From the NCBI GenBank assembly GCA_948964545.1, contig CAREDV010000001.1, positions 372,001 to 436,000 on the forward strand: 64,000 nt of DNA. Direction: 5' to 3'. Of the stretch, positions 7,114 through 15,719 are shown piece by piece (within the stretch, counting starts at the first letter, position 1; every line of letters starts with the position of its first letter). The notes beneath the pieces are model-generated. The model was not told the DNA's origin, searched no databases, and saw only the letters and a list, made by a program, of their open reading frames with translations. Origin of the DNA: an uncultured bacterium. Lineage in GTDB: Bacteria; Cyanobacteriota; Vampirovibrionia; Gastranaerophilales; Gastranaerophilaceae. The position numbers and the translations under genes are program-made.

Positions 7114-9951
7114 ATGCTAGACACGATTACGATAAGAGGGGCAAAGGAACACAACCTTAAAGATGTTTCTTTAAAATTGCCGAAAAATGAATTAATTGTT
7201 TTTACAGGTGTATCAGGGTCGGGTAAATCTTCACTCGCATTTGATACGATTTTTGCAGAAGGTCAAAGACGTTATATTGAAAGTCTTTCAACTTATGCAC
7301 GTCAATTTTTGGGTCAGATGGATAAGCCTAATGTTGAATACATTGACGGGCTTTCACCTGCAATTTCTATCGACCAGAAATCAACGAGCAACAATCCGCG
7401 CTCTACTGTCGGTACGGTAACTGAAATTTATGATTATTTAAGACTTCTGTATGCACGTGTCGGAACGCCATATTGTCCGAATTGCGGTGATGAGATTAAA
7501 CCGCAGACGATTGATGAAATTGTTAACAGTATTATGAAGCTCGGCGAGGGGACTAAAATTCAGATACTTGCACCGATTGCCCGTGGTAAAAAGGGGGAAT
7601 TTTCGTCAACTTTTGAGGAATTAAGGCAAGAGGGCTTTGTACGAGTAAAAGTAGACGGGGAAATTTATAACCTTGATGAGGATGAAATTTCGCTTGCTAA
7701 AACAAAAAAACATGATATTTTAGCGGTAATAGACAGAATTGTTGTAAAAGAAAGTGCTCAATCGCGTATTGCAGACAGTGTTCAGATTGCTTTGAAAAAA
7801 GCTGACGGAACTGCGGTGGTTGATGTTGCAGGCGGCAGCGAGGTGATATATAGCGAAAAACTTGCATGTCCTAAATGTAATTTAAGTTTTGAAGAACTTG
7901 CACCAAGAATTTTTTCATTCAATGCTCCTTATGGAGCTTGTGACAGATGTTCCGGGCTTGGGGCTGATTTTGTTGTAGATCCAGACTTGGTTGTTCCTGA
8001 TAGAACAAAGTCCTTAAAAGATGGTGCGATTTATCCATGGTCAAAAACTTCTACACAGTATTATGAGGATGTTTTAAAATCAGTTTGTTCTCATTTTAAG
8101 ATTGATATGGATAAGCCTTTTGGTGAGCTTACTCCTGAACAGCAAAAAATAATCCTTTATGGTCATGATGATCTTGTAAAATTTCATGTAATGCGTTTTG
8201 GCACTCATCGTTATGAAACAAAATACCATAAATTTGACGGGGTTATTAAGTTTTTGGAAAAACGCTACAATGATTATAACAGCGAATATTGGCGTGAAGA
8301 AATTGAAAAATATATGACAACAACTCCTTGTCCTGCTTGCGGCGGGGCGAGATTGAAGCCGTTTCCGCTTGCTGTAAGAATTAAGGGTAAAAATATTTAT
8401 GAATTCACCTTATTATCTGTTGAGGATGAATTGCAATTTATTGAGGATTTGTATTTGGAGTTAAATGAATTTCAGATGCATATCGCAAAACAGATTTTGG
8501 ATGAAATCAGGGCTAGATTGAGGTTTTTAAAAGATGTCGGTCTTGGATATCTTAATCTTGCAAGAAGTGCAGGAACTCTCTCTGGCGGCGAGGCTCAGCG
8601 TATCAGACTTGCAACACAAATCGGGAGCGGACTTTCTGGAGTATTATACGTTTTGGATGAACCCTCAATCGGTCTGCATCAGCGGGATAACGACAGGTTA
8701 ATCAAGACTCTTATAAAGTTGAGAAATCTCGGTAACACTTTGATTGTTGTAGAACACGACGAAGATACAATTAGAAACGCTGATTATATTGTTGATATCG
8801 GGCCGAAAGCGGGTGTAAACGGCGGAAAAGTTATCGGTTATGGCTCAGTTGACGATATTATCAAAGCTAAAGGCTCAATTACGGGTAAGTATTTAAGCGG
8901 AGAAAAATATATTCGGATACCTAAAAAGGTTCGTGAGGGTAACGGCGAATTCTTACGTGTAAAAAATGCGCATATTAATAATCTAAAAAATATTGATGTT
9001 GATATTCCGCTTGGTAAAATCGTTTGCCTGACTGGAGTTTCTGGGTCTGGAAAATCCTCATTGATGCAGGATTTGGTATATGAATATGCTATTCACAAAC
9101 TCCGTAAAAACCGTCCAAAACCGCAAGGGGTAGATGAAATTACTGGATTTGAACATATTGACAAAATTATTGATATTGACCAATCGCCAATCGGCAGAAC
9201 TCCGCGTTCAAACCCTGCAACTTACACTGATTTGTTTACGCATATCAGAGATTTGTACGCAAAGACAAATGAAGCAAAATTACGCGGCTACAAACCTGGA
9301 AGATTTAGCTTTAATGTTAAAGGCGGACGATGTGAAGCATGTAAGGGTGATGGCGTGTTAAAAATTGAAATGAACTTCTTGTCTGATGTTTATGTGAAAT
9401 GTGATGTGTGCAAAGGTAAACGTTATAACCGTGAAACTTTAGAGGTTAAATATAAAGGTAAAACAATTGCTGATGTGCTTGATATGAGTGTTAAAGAAGC
9501 ATTGGAATTTTTTGACAGTATTCCTGCAATTAAAACAAGATTACAGACTTTGTTCGATGTCGGATTGGATTATATGAAACTCGGACAAAGTGCGACAACT
9601 CTATCAGGAGGCGAAGCTCAAAGAATTAAGCTTGCATCTGAATTAAATAAACGTTCAACAGGTAAAACTCTTTACCTGCTCGATGAACCGTCAGTCGGCT
9701 TGCACTGGTATGATTTGGACAAATTGATAAAAATTCTTCAACAGCTAGCAGACCAGGGAAATACAATTTTGGTTATAGAACACAATCTTGATTTTATTAA
9801 AATTGCAGATCATATAATTGATTTAGGCCCTGAAGGCGGTGTTGGCGGCGGGCAGATTATTGCTCAGGGAACACCCCAGCAAGTTGCAAAGTGCAAAAAT
9901 TCTTATACTGGTCAGTATTTGAAACCGATATTGACAAACAGTAAAATATAA
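7114..9951 (+). CDS. uvrA: Excinuclease ABC subunit A
   Basis: A full-length UvrA of 945 residues, the damage-recognising ATPase of nucleotide excision repair. The first ABC module has Walker A GVSGSGKSS at 32-40, a zinc-binding CPNCGDE and CPKC pair, and the signature LSGGEAQRI with YVLDEPSIGLH. The second has GVSGSGKSS near 640, the CEACKGDGVLKIEMNFL zinc module and LSGGEAQRIKLASEL with LLDEPSVGLH. Both halves look intact. It stands alone between a terminator and a pair of exported proteins. The start lacks a ribosome binding site, and a -10 box six bases upstream suggests a leaderless mRNA. Confidence 0.98.
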   Translation: MLDTITIRGAKEHNLKDVSLKLPKNELIVFTGVSGSGKSSLAFDTIFAEGQRRYIESLSTYARQFLGQMDKPNVEYIDGLSPAISIDQKSTSNNPRSTVGTVTEIYDYLRLLYARVGTPYCPNCGDEIKPQTIDEIVNSIMKLGEGTKIQILAPIARGKKGEFSSTFEELRQEGFVRVKVDGEIYNLDEDEISLAKTKKHDILAVIDRIVVKESAQSRIADSVQIALKKADGTAVVDVAGGSEVIYSEKLACPKCNLSFEELAPRIFSFNAPYGACDRCSGLGADFVVDPDLVVPDRTKSLKDGAIYPWSKTSTQYYEDVLKSVCSHFKIDMDKPFGELTPEQQKIILYGHDDLVKFHVMRFGTHRYETKYHKFDGVIKFLEKRYNDYNSEYWREEIEKYMTTTPCPACGGARLKPFPLAVRIKGKNIYEFTLLSVEDELQFIEDLYLELNEFQMHIAKQILDEIRARLRFLKDVGLGYLNLARSAGTLSGGEAQRIRLATQIGSGLSGVLYVLDEPSIGLHQRDNDRLIKTLIKLRNLGNTLIVVEHDEDTIRNADYIVDIGPKAGVNGGKVIGYGSVDDIIKAKGSITGKYLSGEKYIRIPKKVREGNGEFLRVKNAHINNLKNIDVDIPLGKIVCLTGVSGSGKSSLMQDLVYEYAIHKLRKNRPKPQGVDEITGFEHIDKIIDIDQSPIGRTPRSNPATYTDLFTHIRDLYAKTNEAKLRGYKPGRFSFNVKGGRCEACKGDGVLKIEMNFLSDVYVKCDVCKGKRYNRETLEVKYKGKTIADVLDMSVKEALEFFDSIPAIKTRLQTLFDVGLDYMKLGQSATTLSGGEAQRIKLASELNKRSTGKTLYLLDEPSVGLHWYDLDKLIKILQQLADQGNTILVIEHNLDFIKIADHIIDLGPEGGVGGGQIIAQGTPQQVAKCKNSYTGQYLKPILTNSKI

Positions 9952-9966
9952 TTTAAAGTTGGTGAT

Positions 9967-10563
9967 ATGAAAAGATTAGTTTTAATTTTGTGTATACTAA
10001 CACAGCCAGTTATGGCAAAAACAATTCCTGTCCAGGCGCTGGATGATTTCTCAACTGTAAATCCGCCGCAAGAATATTCTGTTAAAGTTCTTGATGAATT
10101 GTATCTTGATGAACAAATTACCTTAAAGGAAAATGACATTTTGAAAGGTAAAATTGTTGATGTAAAAGATCCAAAACGATTAAAACGTAATGCAGTTTTT
10201 ACATTTGTGCCTGAAATTTTAAAGTCTGATAGTGAAATAATTGAATTAAAAGGTTATTATCCAGCTAAATATACGACAAAGTTAAACAAAGGACAAATGG
10301 CAAAAAGTGCAGCACTAGGCGTTGGAAACTATTTTGTTAAAGGACTTTCTATGGGTTATAGCGCAATTGAGGGCGCAGTTAAAAATGAACAGGATAATCG
10401 TTTGAAGTCAGGTGCGGTATCATTATACGAAAATTCACCGTTTTCTTATGTGGAAAAAGGTCACGAAATTGTGATTGAAAAAGAGCAGGTTTTTCTTTTA
10501 AACTTTAAAGTTAAAGATGTTGAAAGTCTGCCTAACTATGAATATGAGGAATTGACGGAATAA
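9967..10563 (+). CDS. Exported protein of unknown function, paralog 1
   Basis: This 198-residue protein starts with a signal peptide (MKRLVLILCILTQPVMA, cleavage after A likely). The mature start KTIPVQALDDFSTVNPPQ is nearly the same as in the next gene (KTTPVQTLQDFSFSNPPQ), and both later contain a Y/NYPAK motif after a beta-rich region. It has a small central segment that could be membrane-active (KSAALGVGNYFVKGLSMGYSAI). It starts 15 bases after uvrA with a GGTGAT site, so it may be read from the uvrA promoter. The function is unknown. Confidence 0.75.
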   Translation: MKRLVLILCILTQPVMAKTIPVQALDDFSTVNPPQEYSVKVLDELYLDEQITLKENDILKGKIVDVKDPKRLKRNAVFTFVPEILKSDSEIIELKGYYPAKYTTKLNKGQMAKSAALGVGNYFVKGLSMGYSAIEGAVKNEQDNRLKSGAVSLYENSPFSYVEKGHEIVIEKEQVFLLNFKVKDVESLPNYEYEELTE

Positions 10564-10580
10564 TAAAATTATGTTATTAT
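10552..10580 (+). promoter_or_regulatory. Sigma-70-type promoter for the second exported protein
   Basis: TTGACG (10552-10557), 17 bases, TATTAT (10575-10580), followed after 28 bases by ATG with a TTGGAG site between. The -35 box overlaps the end of the upstream gene. Confidence 0.65.
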
Positions 10581-10608
10581 CCTATTGTAATAATTGGAGA
10601 ATCTTAAT

Positions 10609-11223
10609 ATGAAAAAGATATTAGCGATATTTGCATTATTGATAGGGCTTTCAGCAGTGCCTGCATTTGCTAAAACGACACCTGTTCAAACATTGCAGGA
10701 TTTTTCGTTTTCAAACCCGCCTCAAACATTGCTTGTTCGAATTTTGTCTAACGTAAGACTTAATAAAGAAACAATGCTTCATGAGGGATTTTATGTGCTT
10801 GGTCAAATTCAGACAGCAGGTAACGGCTTTGTATTCGTGCCTGTAAAATATCAGAATGTTCATAATGAAGTTTATGATATCACAGGTAATTATCCAGCAA
10901 AATTCATAGAAGTTATTGAAGGCGGTGCTCAAGGAAGTATCCCAAAAGATGCAAAAATATTACTTGATTTTGTAATTGAGCCTGAAGCTGTTGATAATTC
11001 TATTGGCGAAAGATTTCAAGGTGTAGATTCTTCTAACGGTATTTCTGCAATCGTAAATAAGTCTGATATGGTAATTTATGACAACGAAATTCCGCAGACA
11101 ATGAAAGATTTTCCAGGAATTAAATTGAACTCATTTGATAATGGAAGCAATTTTAATATTCCGCGTAAATTGATGATTCAGTCGGAAAAGAAAAACAGTA
11201 ATATAAATTATTTGAAAAAATAA
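10609..11223 (+). CDS. Exported protein of unknown function, paralog 2
   Basis: I start at the ATG preceded by TTGGAG, which gives MKKILAIFALLIGLSAVPAFA, a standard signal peptide; an upstream TTG in frame would only add five residues. The mature protein shares its first 18 positions and the GNYPAKF motif with the preceding gene, so the two arose by duplication, though the rest has diverged. It is about 204 residues long, has no cysteine and ends in a basic tail. It has its own promoter and a two-way terminator. A surface or periplasmic role is likely; nothing more can be said. Confidence 0.75.
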   Translation: MKKILAIFALLIGLSAVPAFAKTTPVQTLQDFSFSNPPQTLLVRILSNVRLNKETMLHEGFYVLGQIQTAGNGFVFVPVKYQNVHNEVYDITGNYPAKFIEVIEGGAQGSIPKDAKILLDFVIEPEAVDNSIGERFQGVDSSNGISAIVNKSDMVIYDNEIPQTMKDFPGIKLNSFDNGSNFNIPRKLMIQSEKKNSNINYLKK

Positions 11224-11240
11224 TAGAAAATAAAATTTTA

Positions 11241-11274
11241 AAAAGTCGCGGTTTAAACTTGAGCCGCGACTTTT
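11241..11274. terminator. Bidirectional terminator
   Basis: AAAAGTCGCGG and CCGCGACTTTT around a 12-base loop, with A and T runs on both sides. It serves the exported protein on the plus strand and the small gene on the minus strand, whose stop codon lies in the loop. Confidence 0.85.
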
Positions 11275-11396
11275 AATTTGCCATTGCCTGAAAGAATAAT
11301 TTCAGTATCCTTACCATTTTGAGAGATGATAAGCTTAGTTTTCTGAATGTTATTTTCCATAAAACGTGAGATTTCTTTAACTTTTAAATCGTTCAT
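11253..11396 (-). CDS. Small protein, 47 residues, unknown
   Basis: The frame is open further upstream, but the best start is the ATG at 11396, preceded by AAAGGAAAT. The product MNDLKVKEISRFMENNIQ... is a short basic protein with a predicted helix and then a beta hairpin (TKLIISQNGKDTEIILSGNGKLKV). It has no known domain. Its 3' end is built into the bidirectional terminator hairpin, which supports expression from this strand. Confidence 0.55.
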   Translation of the reverse strand: MNDLKVKEISRFMENNIQKTKLIISQNGKDTEIILSGNGKLKVAAQV

Positions 11397-11503
11397 ATAT
11401 TTCCTTTTTAATTTTATATGTTTTAATGATAACAGATTTTTGAAGGATTTCAACCCTCTGTAGAATTATATAAAGTACGAACAAAATATTTTTTGCTAAA
11501 AAT

Positions 11504-11532
11504 AAAAAAAAGACCGATTATAAAATCGGTCT
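11504..11532 (-). terminator. Terminator of rpsB-tsf
   Basis: AGACCGATT-ataa-AATCGGTCT followed on the minus strand by a run of seven T. Confidence 0.9.
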
Positions 11533-11552
11533 TTTTTAGCTTTGAAAATTAC

Positions 11553-11580
11553 TCCAAAACCCAATGGACTACGTAGTGCC
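11553..11580 (-). repeat. Hairpin A half element after tsf
   Basis: Right after the tsf stop the minus strand reads GC, a perfect palindrome ACTACGTAGT, then CCATTGGGTTTTGGA. The core 'ATTGGGTTTTGGA' is identical to the copy at 34309-34321 and close to those at 1692 and 2168. Confidence 0.6.
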
Positions 11581-12443
11581 TAGCCTTTGATTTGGCTCAT
11601 TACTTCATCAGCGAAGTTTTCTTGACGTTTTTCAAGACCTTCACCAAGCATATATCTTGTGAAGGCTTTTACTGTCAATTTACCTTCAATCAATTGTCCA
11701 ACAGTCATATCTGGGTTTTTGATGAACGGCTGTTCTAAAAGAACTTTGCCTGCCATAATTTTGTTTACTCTGCCTTCAACAATTTTTGCTCTGATTTGTT
11801 CAGGTTTTTTCAACAAGTCTTCTTTACCCATTTCAATTTCTGTTTCGTGATCGATTACAGATTGAGGGATTTCATCTCTTGTAATGAATTCTGGAGCTGA
11901 AGATGCTATGTGTAAACAAATATCGTTTAACAATTCATCATCTTTTTTATCAGCTTGAACCAATACACCGATTTTACCATTGTGAATGTAAGAAGCTGTA
12001 GCACCTTCGTAGCGTACGAATCTTCTGAAAGTAATTTTTTCGCCGATAGAAGCGATTTTTTCTTTAATAACTTCAGAAATAACTTTTCCGCATTTTTTGC
12101 AAGTTGAGTTTAATAAAGCATCAACATCTGCAGGATTTTCAGAAGCAACAACTTCAGCAAGACCTGCTGTTAATTCTTTGAATTCTTCATTTTTAGCAAC
12201 GAAGTCTGTTTCACAGTTAACTTCAACCATAGCACCTGCATTATCAAGGATAGATGCTGCTACTAAACCTTCAGCAGCAATTCTTCCCATTTTTTTATCA
12301 GCAGAAGCCATACCTTTTTGGCGAAGTACGTCCATAGCTTTTTCCATATCACCGTCGGTTTCAACAAGAGCTTTTTTAGCATCCATCATGCCTGCGCCTG
12401 TTTTGTCGCGGAGTTCTTTTACCATTTGAGCTGTAATATTCAT
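11580..12443 (-). CDS. tsf: Translation elongation factor Ts
   Basis: A 287-residue EF-Ts, the guanine-nucleotide exchange factor for EF-Tu. The N-terminal UBA-like domain has VKELRDKTGAGMMDAKKAL and the core carries VEVNCETDFVAKN, both family hallmarks. The C-terminal part (EQPFIKNPDMTVGQLI) is also typical. It has a small insertion with TCKKCGKVI that is unusual for bacterial EF-Ts. It follows rpsB by 24 bases with GGAG before ATG, so both come from the rpsB promoter, and a terminator ends the unit. Confidence 0.97.
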   Translation of the reverse strand: MNITAQMVKELRDKTGAGMMDAKKALVETDGDMEKAMDVLRQKGMASADKKMGRIAAEGLVAASILDNAGAMVEVNCETDFVAKNEEFKELTAGLAEVVASENPADVDALLNSTCKKCGKVISEVIKEKIASIGEKITFRRFVRYEGATASYIHNGKIGVLVQADKKDDELLNDICLHIASSAPEFITRDEIPQSVIDHETEIEMGKEDLLKKPEQIRAKIVEGRVNKIMAGKVLLEQPFIKNPDMTVGQLIEGKLTVKAFTRYMLGEGLEKRQENFADEVMSQIKG

Positions 12444-12467
12444 TAAATTTTTCTCCTTTTGGAATTC

Positions 12468-13244
12468 TTATTCTGCAACTACTTCAGTTTTTTCTTCAAC
12501 AGTAACGCCTGCGTCTTCAGCTTTAATAGCTTCAACTTTTCTTGCATTAGCGTTAGCTTCTCTTAATTGTTTACCTTCCAAAACAGCGTCAGCCAATTTA
12601 GATGTAATCAATTTGATAGAACGAATAGCATCATCGTTACCTGGAATGATGTAATCAATTCCGTCAGGATCAGCATTTGTATCAGCCAAGCAGATTACAG
12701 GGATATTAAGTTTGTTAGCTTCAAGAATAGCGATATCTTCTTTTTTCTGGTCAACGACGAAGATTAAATCTGGCAATCCTCTCATTTCTTTAATACCGCC
12801 TAAAGTTTTGCTTAATTTGCCTAATTCTCTGTTCAATTTAGCAATTTCTTTTTTAGGTAATTTTTCAGCGTGTCCTGAGTTGATGAATTCTTCTAATTCT
12901 CTAAGTTTGTTAACACGTCCTCTGATTGTTTCAAAGTTTGTCAACATACCGCCTAACCATCTTCTGTTGATGTAATAAGCGCCTGATCTTAAAGCTTCTT
13001 CTGCTACAACTTCAGCAGCCTGTTTTTTAGTTCCTACGAACAAGATATTTTTGCCTTTGCTTGCGTATTCTCTTACAACATCATAAGCTTTATCAAGCAA
13101 ATCTGTAGTTTTACGCAAATCTAATACATAAATTCCGTTTCTTGCGCCGTAAATATACGGTTTCATTTTAGGGTTCCATCTTTGTGTTTGGTGTCCGAAG
13201 TGTACACCTGCTTCTAAAAGTTCAATCATAGATGCTACTGGCAT
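12468..13244 (-). CDS. rpsB: Small ribosomal subunit protein uS2
   Basis: A 258-residue S2 with the conserved start [20 protein letters not shown], the '[21 protein letters not shown]' region, [12 protein letters not shown] and the '[29 protein letters not shown]' block cut here to its ends. It binds 16S rRNA in the 30S body. The tail ([17 protein letters not shown]) is acidic. GGAG precedes ATG. The order rpsB-tsf is standard. A leader of about 130 bases with a clear promoter lies upstream and may carry autoregulation. Confidence 0.98.
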   Translation of the reverse strand: MPVASMIELLEAGVHFGHQTQRWNPKMKPYIYGARNGIYVLDLRKTTDLLDKAYDVVREYASKGKNILFVGTKKQAAEVVAEEALRSGAYYINRRWLGGMLTNFETIRGRVNKLRELEEFINSGHAEKLPKKEIAKLNRELGKLSKTLGGIKEMRGLPDLIFVVDQKKEDIAILEANKLNIPVICLADTNADPDGIDYIIPGNDDAIRSIKLITSKLADAVLEGKQLREANANARKVEAIKAEDAGVTVEEKTEVVAE

Positions 13245-13412
13245 CGGTTTTCTCCTTTTTTTACTTATTGTACTACGGGCTAAACCGCCCCATCCTAGGG
13301 CTTTTACAAATATTAAAAGGAAATCCTTTTTATTTTGCCGCCTTGGACTAGGGTAAAACCTATCGGGCTGGTGTAACCGATATTATTGTAATACAAACAT
13401 AGCAGGATGCAA
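13245..13412 (-). promoter_or_regulatory. rpsB promoter and long 5' leader
   Basis: On the minus strand TTGCAT (13412-13407), 16 bases, TACAAT (13390-13385) predict a start near 13378, so rpsB has a 130-base leader. It holds a small hairpin AAAAGG-attt-CCTTTT and several G/C-rich blocks (ACCAGCCCGATAGG, CCTAGGATGGGGCGG, TTAGCCCG) that can pair in alternative ways. S2 leaders are known autoregulatory RNAs in several phyla. I cannot assign this one to a named class. Confidence 0.55.
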
Positions 13413-13514
13413 AGTGTCATTGTAAATAAATGTAACAAATTGGGGCGCTCTTGAAATCGTAACTTTTTCAAATTGTTTATATATGTACAGATAACAAAAA
13501 AGAGGACGAGAGAG

Positions 13515-13904
13515 ATGGCAATTTCAAATATTCACGAAACATTGTTACTTTACACAAAACAAAAATCATTGATTAACGATAAGTTGTCTACTACAATGAT
13601 GGACTTGTTAAATTCTTCAAAACAGACCGCTGAGTCTCAGGCTAAATATAATGATCAGATGAATGATATTTATTACAATTATTATGAAAGCGATCCTGAA
13701 ACTTATGAACTTCTTGTTGAGCAGTGCGAACAGGAACATGAATTGACATTAGCTAATTTGAATTCCTGGGAGCAGGAGCTTGAACTTGAAAAAAATAATT
13801 TGGAAACACGTTTGAACGAAATTAATACATTTGAAGGTTCTTGGACAAAACTTTTACAAACCAATATCAAAGGCGATTTCTCATACGGCGGAGTTTCACA
13901 ATAA
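13515..13904 (+). CDS. Helical protein of unknown function
   Basis: I start at the ATG preceded by GAGGACGAGAGAG rather than the upstream in-frame ATG, which would add 14 residues without a ribosome binding site. The product has about 129 residues and is acidic and almost wholly helical, with a coiled-coil-like stretch (EQEHELTLANLNSWEQEL, LEKNNLETRLNEI). No domain is recognised. The upstream sequence TTGTTTATATAT is shared with the small transcription unit at 34147. The gene is monocistronic, ending at a terminator. Confidence 0.7.
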   Translation: MAISNIHETLLLYTKQKSLINDKLSTTMMDLLNSSKQTAESQAKYNDQMNDIYYNYYESDPETYELLVEQCEQEHELTLANLNSWEQELELEKNNLETRLNEINTFEGSWTKLLQTNIKGDFSYGGVSQ

Positions 13905-13911
13905 GAGATTT

Positions 13912-13937
13912 AAAAAGCGGTTTAAAACCCGCTTTTT
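13912..13937 (+). terminator. Intrinsic terminator
   Basis: AAAAAGCGG and CCGCTTTTTT around an eight-base loop. Confidence 0.75.
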
Positions 13938-13942
13938 TGTTG

Positions 13943-13948
13943 TATTAT
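13943..13948 (+). promoter_or_regulatory. -10 box giving a leaderless DUF3326 mRNA
   Basis: TATTAT ends six bases before the ATG at 13955. No ribosome binding site is present. Confidence 0.45.
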
Positions 13949-13954
13949 ATATGT

Positions 13955-14911
13955 ATGGAAAAGTTAGGTGCATTTATAGTTCCGACAGGAGTCGGGGCAA
14001 CAATAGGCGGATTTGCGGGCGATGCTTCAGCTTATGCAAGAAAATTTGCAAAAAAATCAAAACTTATAGTTAACCCCAATGTTGTTAACGCAGGAGGATT
14101 TTCAGGGATTACCGAAAATATGTTTTATGTTGAGGGCTATTCTCTTGATGAGTTTTTTAAGGGAAATCTAAATTTGACCCCGTCAGAAAACAATAAAATC
14201 GGTATTGTTTTTGATAAGGCAATTCCCGAAGATGTTTTTAATGTTCATCTTAATACGGTTAATGCTGTTAAATGCGTTTACGGAGTTGATGTTCAGGCTT
14301 ATGTTATCACCGATGAAGAAATCGGAGTGGAATTTAATATTGATGAAAGCGGAATTTCTACAGGCAGTGTGAAAAATATAGAAACTATGCTTAAAGCTTC
14401 AAAAGAACTTCTGGCAAAAGGCTGTAATGCAATTGCTCTTGTTTGTTTATTTGAAGATCCCGAGGGTGATAATGAGGATTATGCAAATGGGCTTGGAACT
14501 GATCCTGTAGGCGGTGTGGAGGCTATTTTATCGCATTATATTTCAAAGGAGCTGAAAGTCCCTTGTGCGCATTCGCCTGCTTTTAGAGATTATCAAATAT
14601 ACTCTGATTTAGTTGATGGAAAATCTGCATCAGAATATATTACACCGACATTTTTGCCGTGTATTTTGTTAGGCTTGAGTCAAGCTCCTATGCTGTCTGA
14701 AAATGGCGAAATCAGCATTGATGATTTGGATTATCTTGTAATGCCTTATGATTCACTCGGCTCAACTCCCGTATTTGAAGCGTTAAAGCGGAATATTCCT
14801 GTGTATGCCGTAAAAGAAAATTCAACGGCTTTAGACGTTTTGCCTGAAAAAATAAGTGATGAAATTATTGTTGTTAATTCATATCAACAACTAATTCAGG
14901 AAGTTCTTTAA
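13955..14911 (+). CDS. DUF3326 family protein
   Basis: The frame is open further upstream, but the family begins at MEKLGAFIVPTGVGATIGGF. The 318-residue product shows the DUF3326 hallmarks: the glycine-rich start, GDASAYARKFA, 'VNPNVVNAGGFSG' and the late 'GGVEAILSHYISKEL' with 'PCAHSPAFRD'. To my knowledge this family is common in cyanobacteria and plastids and of unknown function, which fits a cyanobacterial relative. A -10 box six bases upstream and no ribosome binding site suggest a leaderless mRNA. Its 3' end overlaps murI by 38 bases tail to tail. Confidence 0.85.
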   Translation: MEKLGAFIVPTGVGATIGGFAGDASAYARKFAKKSKLIVNPNVVNAGGFSGITENMFYVEGYSLDEFFKGNLNLTPSENNKIGIVFDKAIPEDVFNVHLNTVNAVKCVYGVDVQAYVITDEEIGVEFNIDESGISTGSVKNIETMLKASKELLAKGCNAIALVCLFEDPEGDNEDYANGLGTDPVGGVEAILSHYISKELKVPCAHSPAFRDYQIYSDLVDGKSASEYITPTFLPCILLGLSQAPMLSENGEISIDDLDYLVMPYDSLGSTPVFEALKRNIPVYAVKENSTALDVLPEKISDEIIVVNSYQQLIQEVL

Positions 14912-15719
14912 GGTTGTAAAACAGTTGTGATGCGGTTTTAAAGTTTTCAGGGTCTGCACTGACAAAAAATTTTTCATACTCAAATTTGTCATTTAAAATA
15001 GTCAAGTCGTTTTTGATATTTTGTGCAAAATAAACTGAAGGGTCAATAAATTTGTCCTCAGGCATGAATTTTTTTAGGATATTCATCAAATAAGGATAAT
15101 GCGTGCAGGCAAGAACTATTTTGTCAGGCGAATAAGTTTTCACAATTTCAAGAATTTCTTTTACCTGTTCAATACTTTGCGGCTGATTAATCCTGTGTTC
15201 TTCAACTATTCTAACCCAATTAGGTGCGGGAATTTCAATGACCTGCATTTCAGGGTTATATTTTTTTATTTCTCTTGAATAAGCATGAGATTTAATTGTT
15301 GCAGGTGTTGCGATTATGCAGAGTTTTTTTACATCAAGTTTTGCAAGTGTTGAGCATACGGATTGAATAATGGGATAAATTTTAAAATTATATTTATCTT
15401 TTAGTTTTTCATAAGCAGTTGCAGAACTCGTATTACAGGCAATTACAACAGCTTTGGCATGTTTTTGCTCAAAGAATTTTAGAATATTATCCGCAAATTG
15501 AATTAATTGTTCCTCTGTTTTTTCACCGTACGGCATGTTTTTTGTGTCGCCAAAATACAGGTAATTTTCCTGCGGTAACAGTTTTTTTACTTTTTCAAAA
15601 ACCGTAAGACCGCCTACTCCTGAATCAAAAAATGCTATTGGGTCCCCCCCTCTTGTCAGTTCCCCTTGAAAATGGGAAATGTAATTATTTGTTTTGTTTA
15701 AAATATTCTTGTATTCCAT
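14874..15719 (-). CDS. murI: Glutamate racemase, N-terminally extended
   Basis: It makes D-glutamate for peptidoglycan. The core starts PIAFFDSGVGGLTV and has VIACNTSSAT (first catalytic Cys) and VLACTHYPYL (second catalytic Cys), so the enzyme looks complete. Most MurI proteins begin at or near 'PIAFFDSG'; here the only in-frame ATG adds 28 residues (MEYKNILNKTNN...), read from inside the end of the upstream amidase gene. A run of seven G lies at codons 23-26, just before the core. No ATG, GTG or TTG is found between the tract and the core, so the start is unsettled. The gene overlaps the amidase by 35 bases. Confidence 0.93.
   Translation of the reverse strand: MEYKNILNKTNNYISHFQGELTRGGDPIAFFDSGVGGLTVFEKVKKLLPQENYLYFGDTKNMPYGEKTEEQLIQFADNILKFFEQKHAKAVVIACNTSSATAYEKLKDKYNFKIYPIIQSVCSTLAKLDVKKLCIIATPATIKSHAYSREIKKYNPEMQVIEIPAPNWVRIVEEHRINQPQSIEQVKEILEIVKTYSPDKIVLACTHYPYLMNILKKFMPEDKFIDPSVYFAQNIKNDLTILNDKFEYEKFFVSADPENFKTASQLFYNLKELPELVVDMN
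15644..15650 (+). repeat. C7 tract (G7 in murI coding strand)
   Basis: Seven G in the coding strand as agaG7accc, placed directly before the conserved MurI core. As written it is in frame. It sits at the same kind of place, in front of the conserved domain, as the three ten-G tracts. Confidence 0.7.

Noticed and set aside
11659..12429. Plus-strand frames inside tsf
   Set aside because: Antisense to a well-conserved elongation factor gene.
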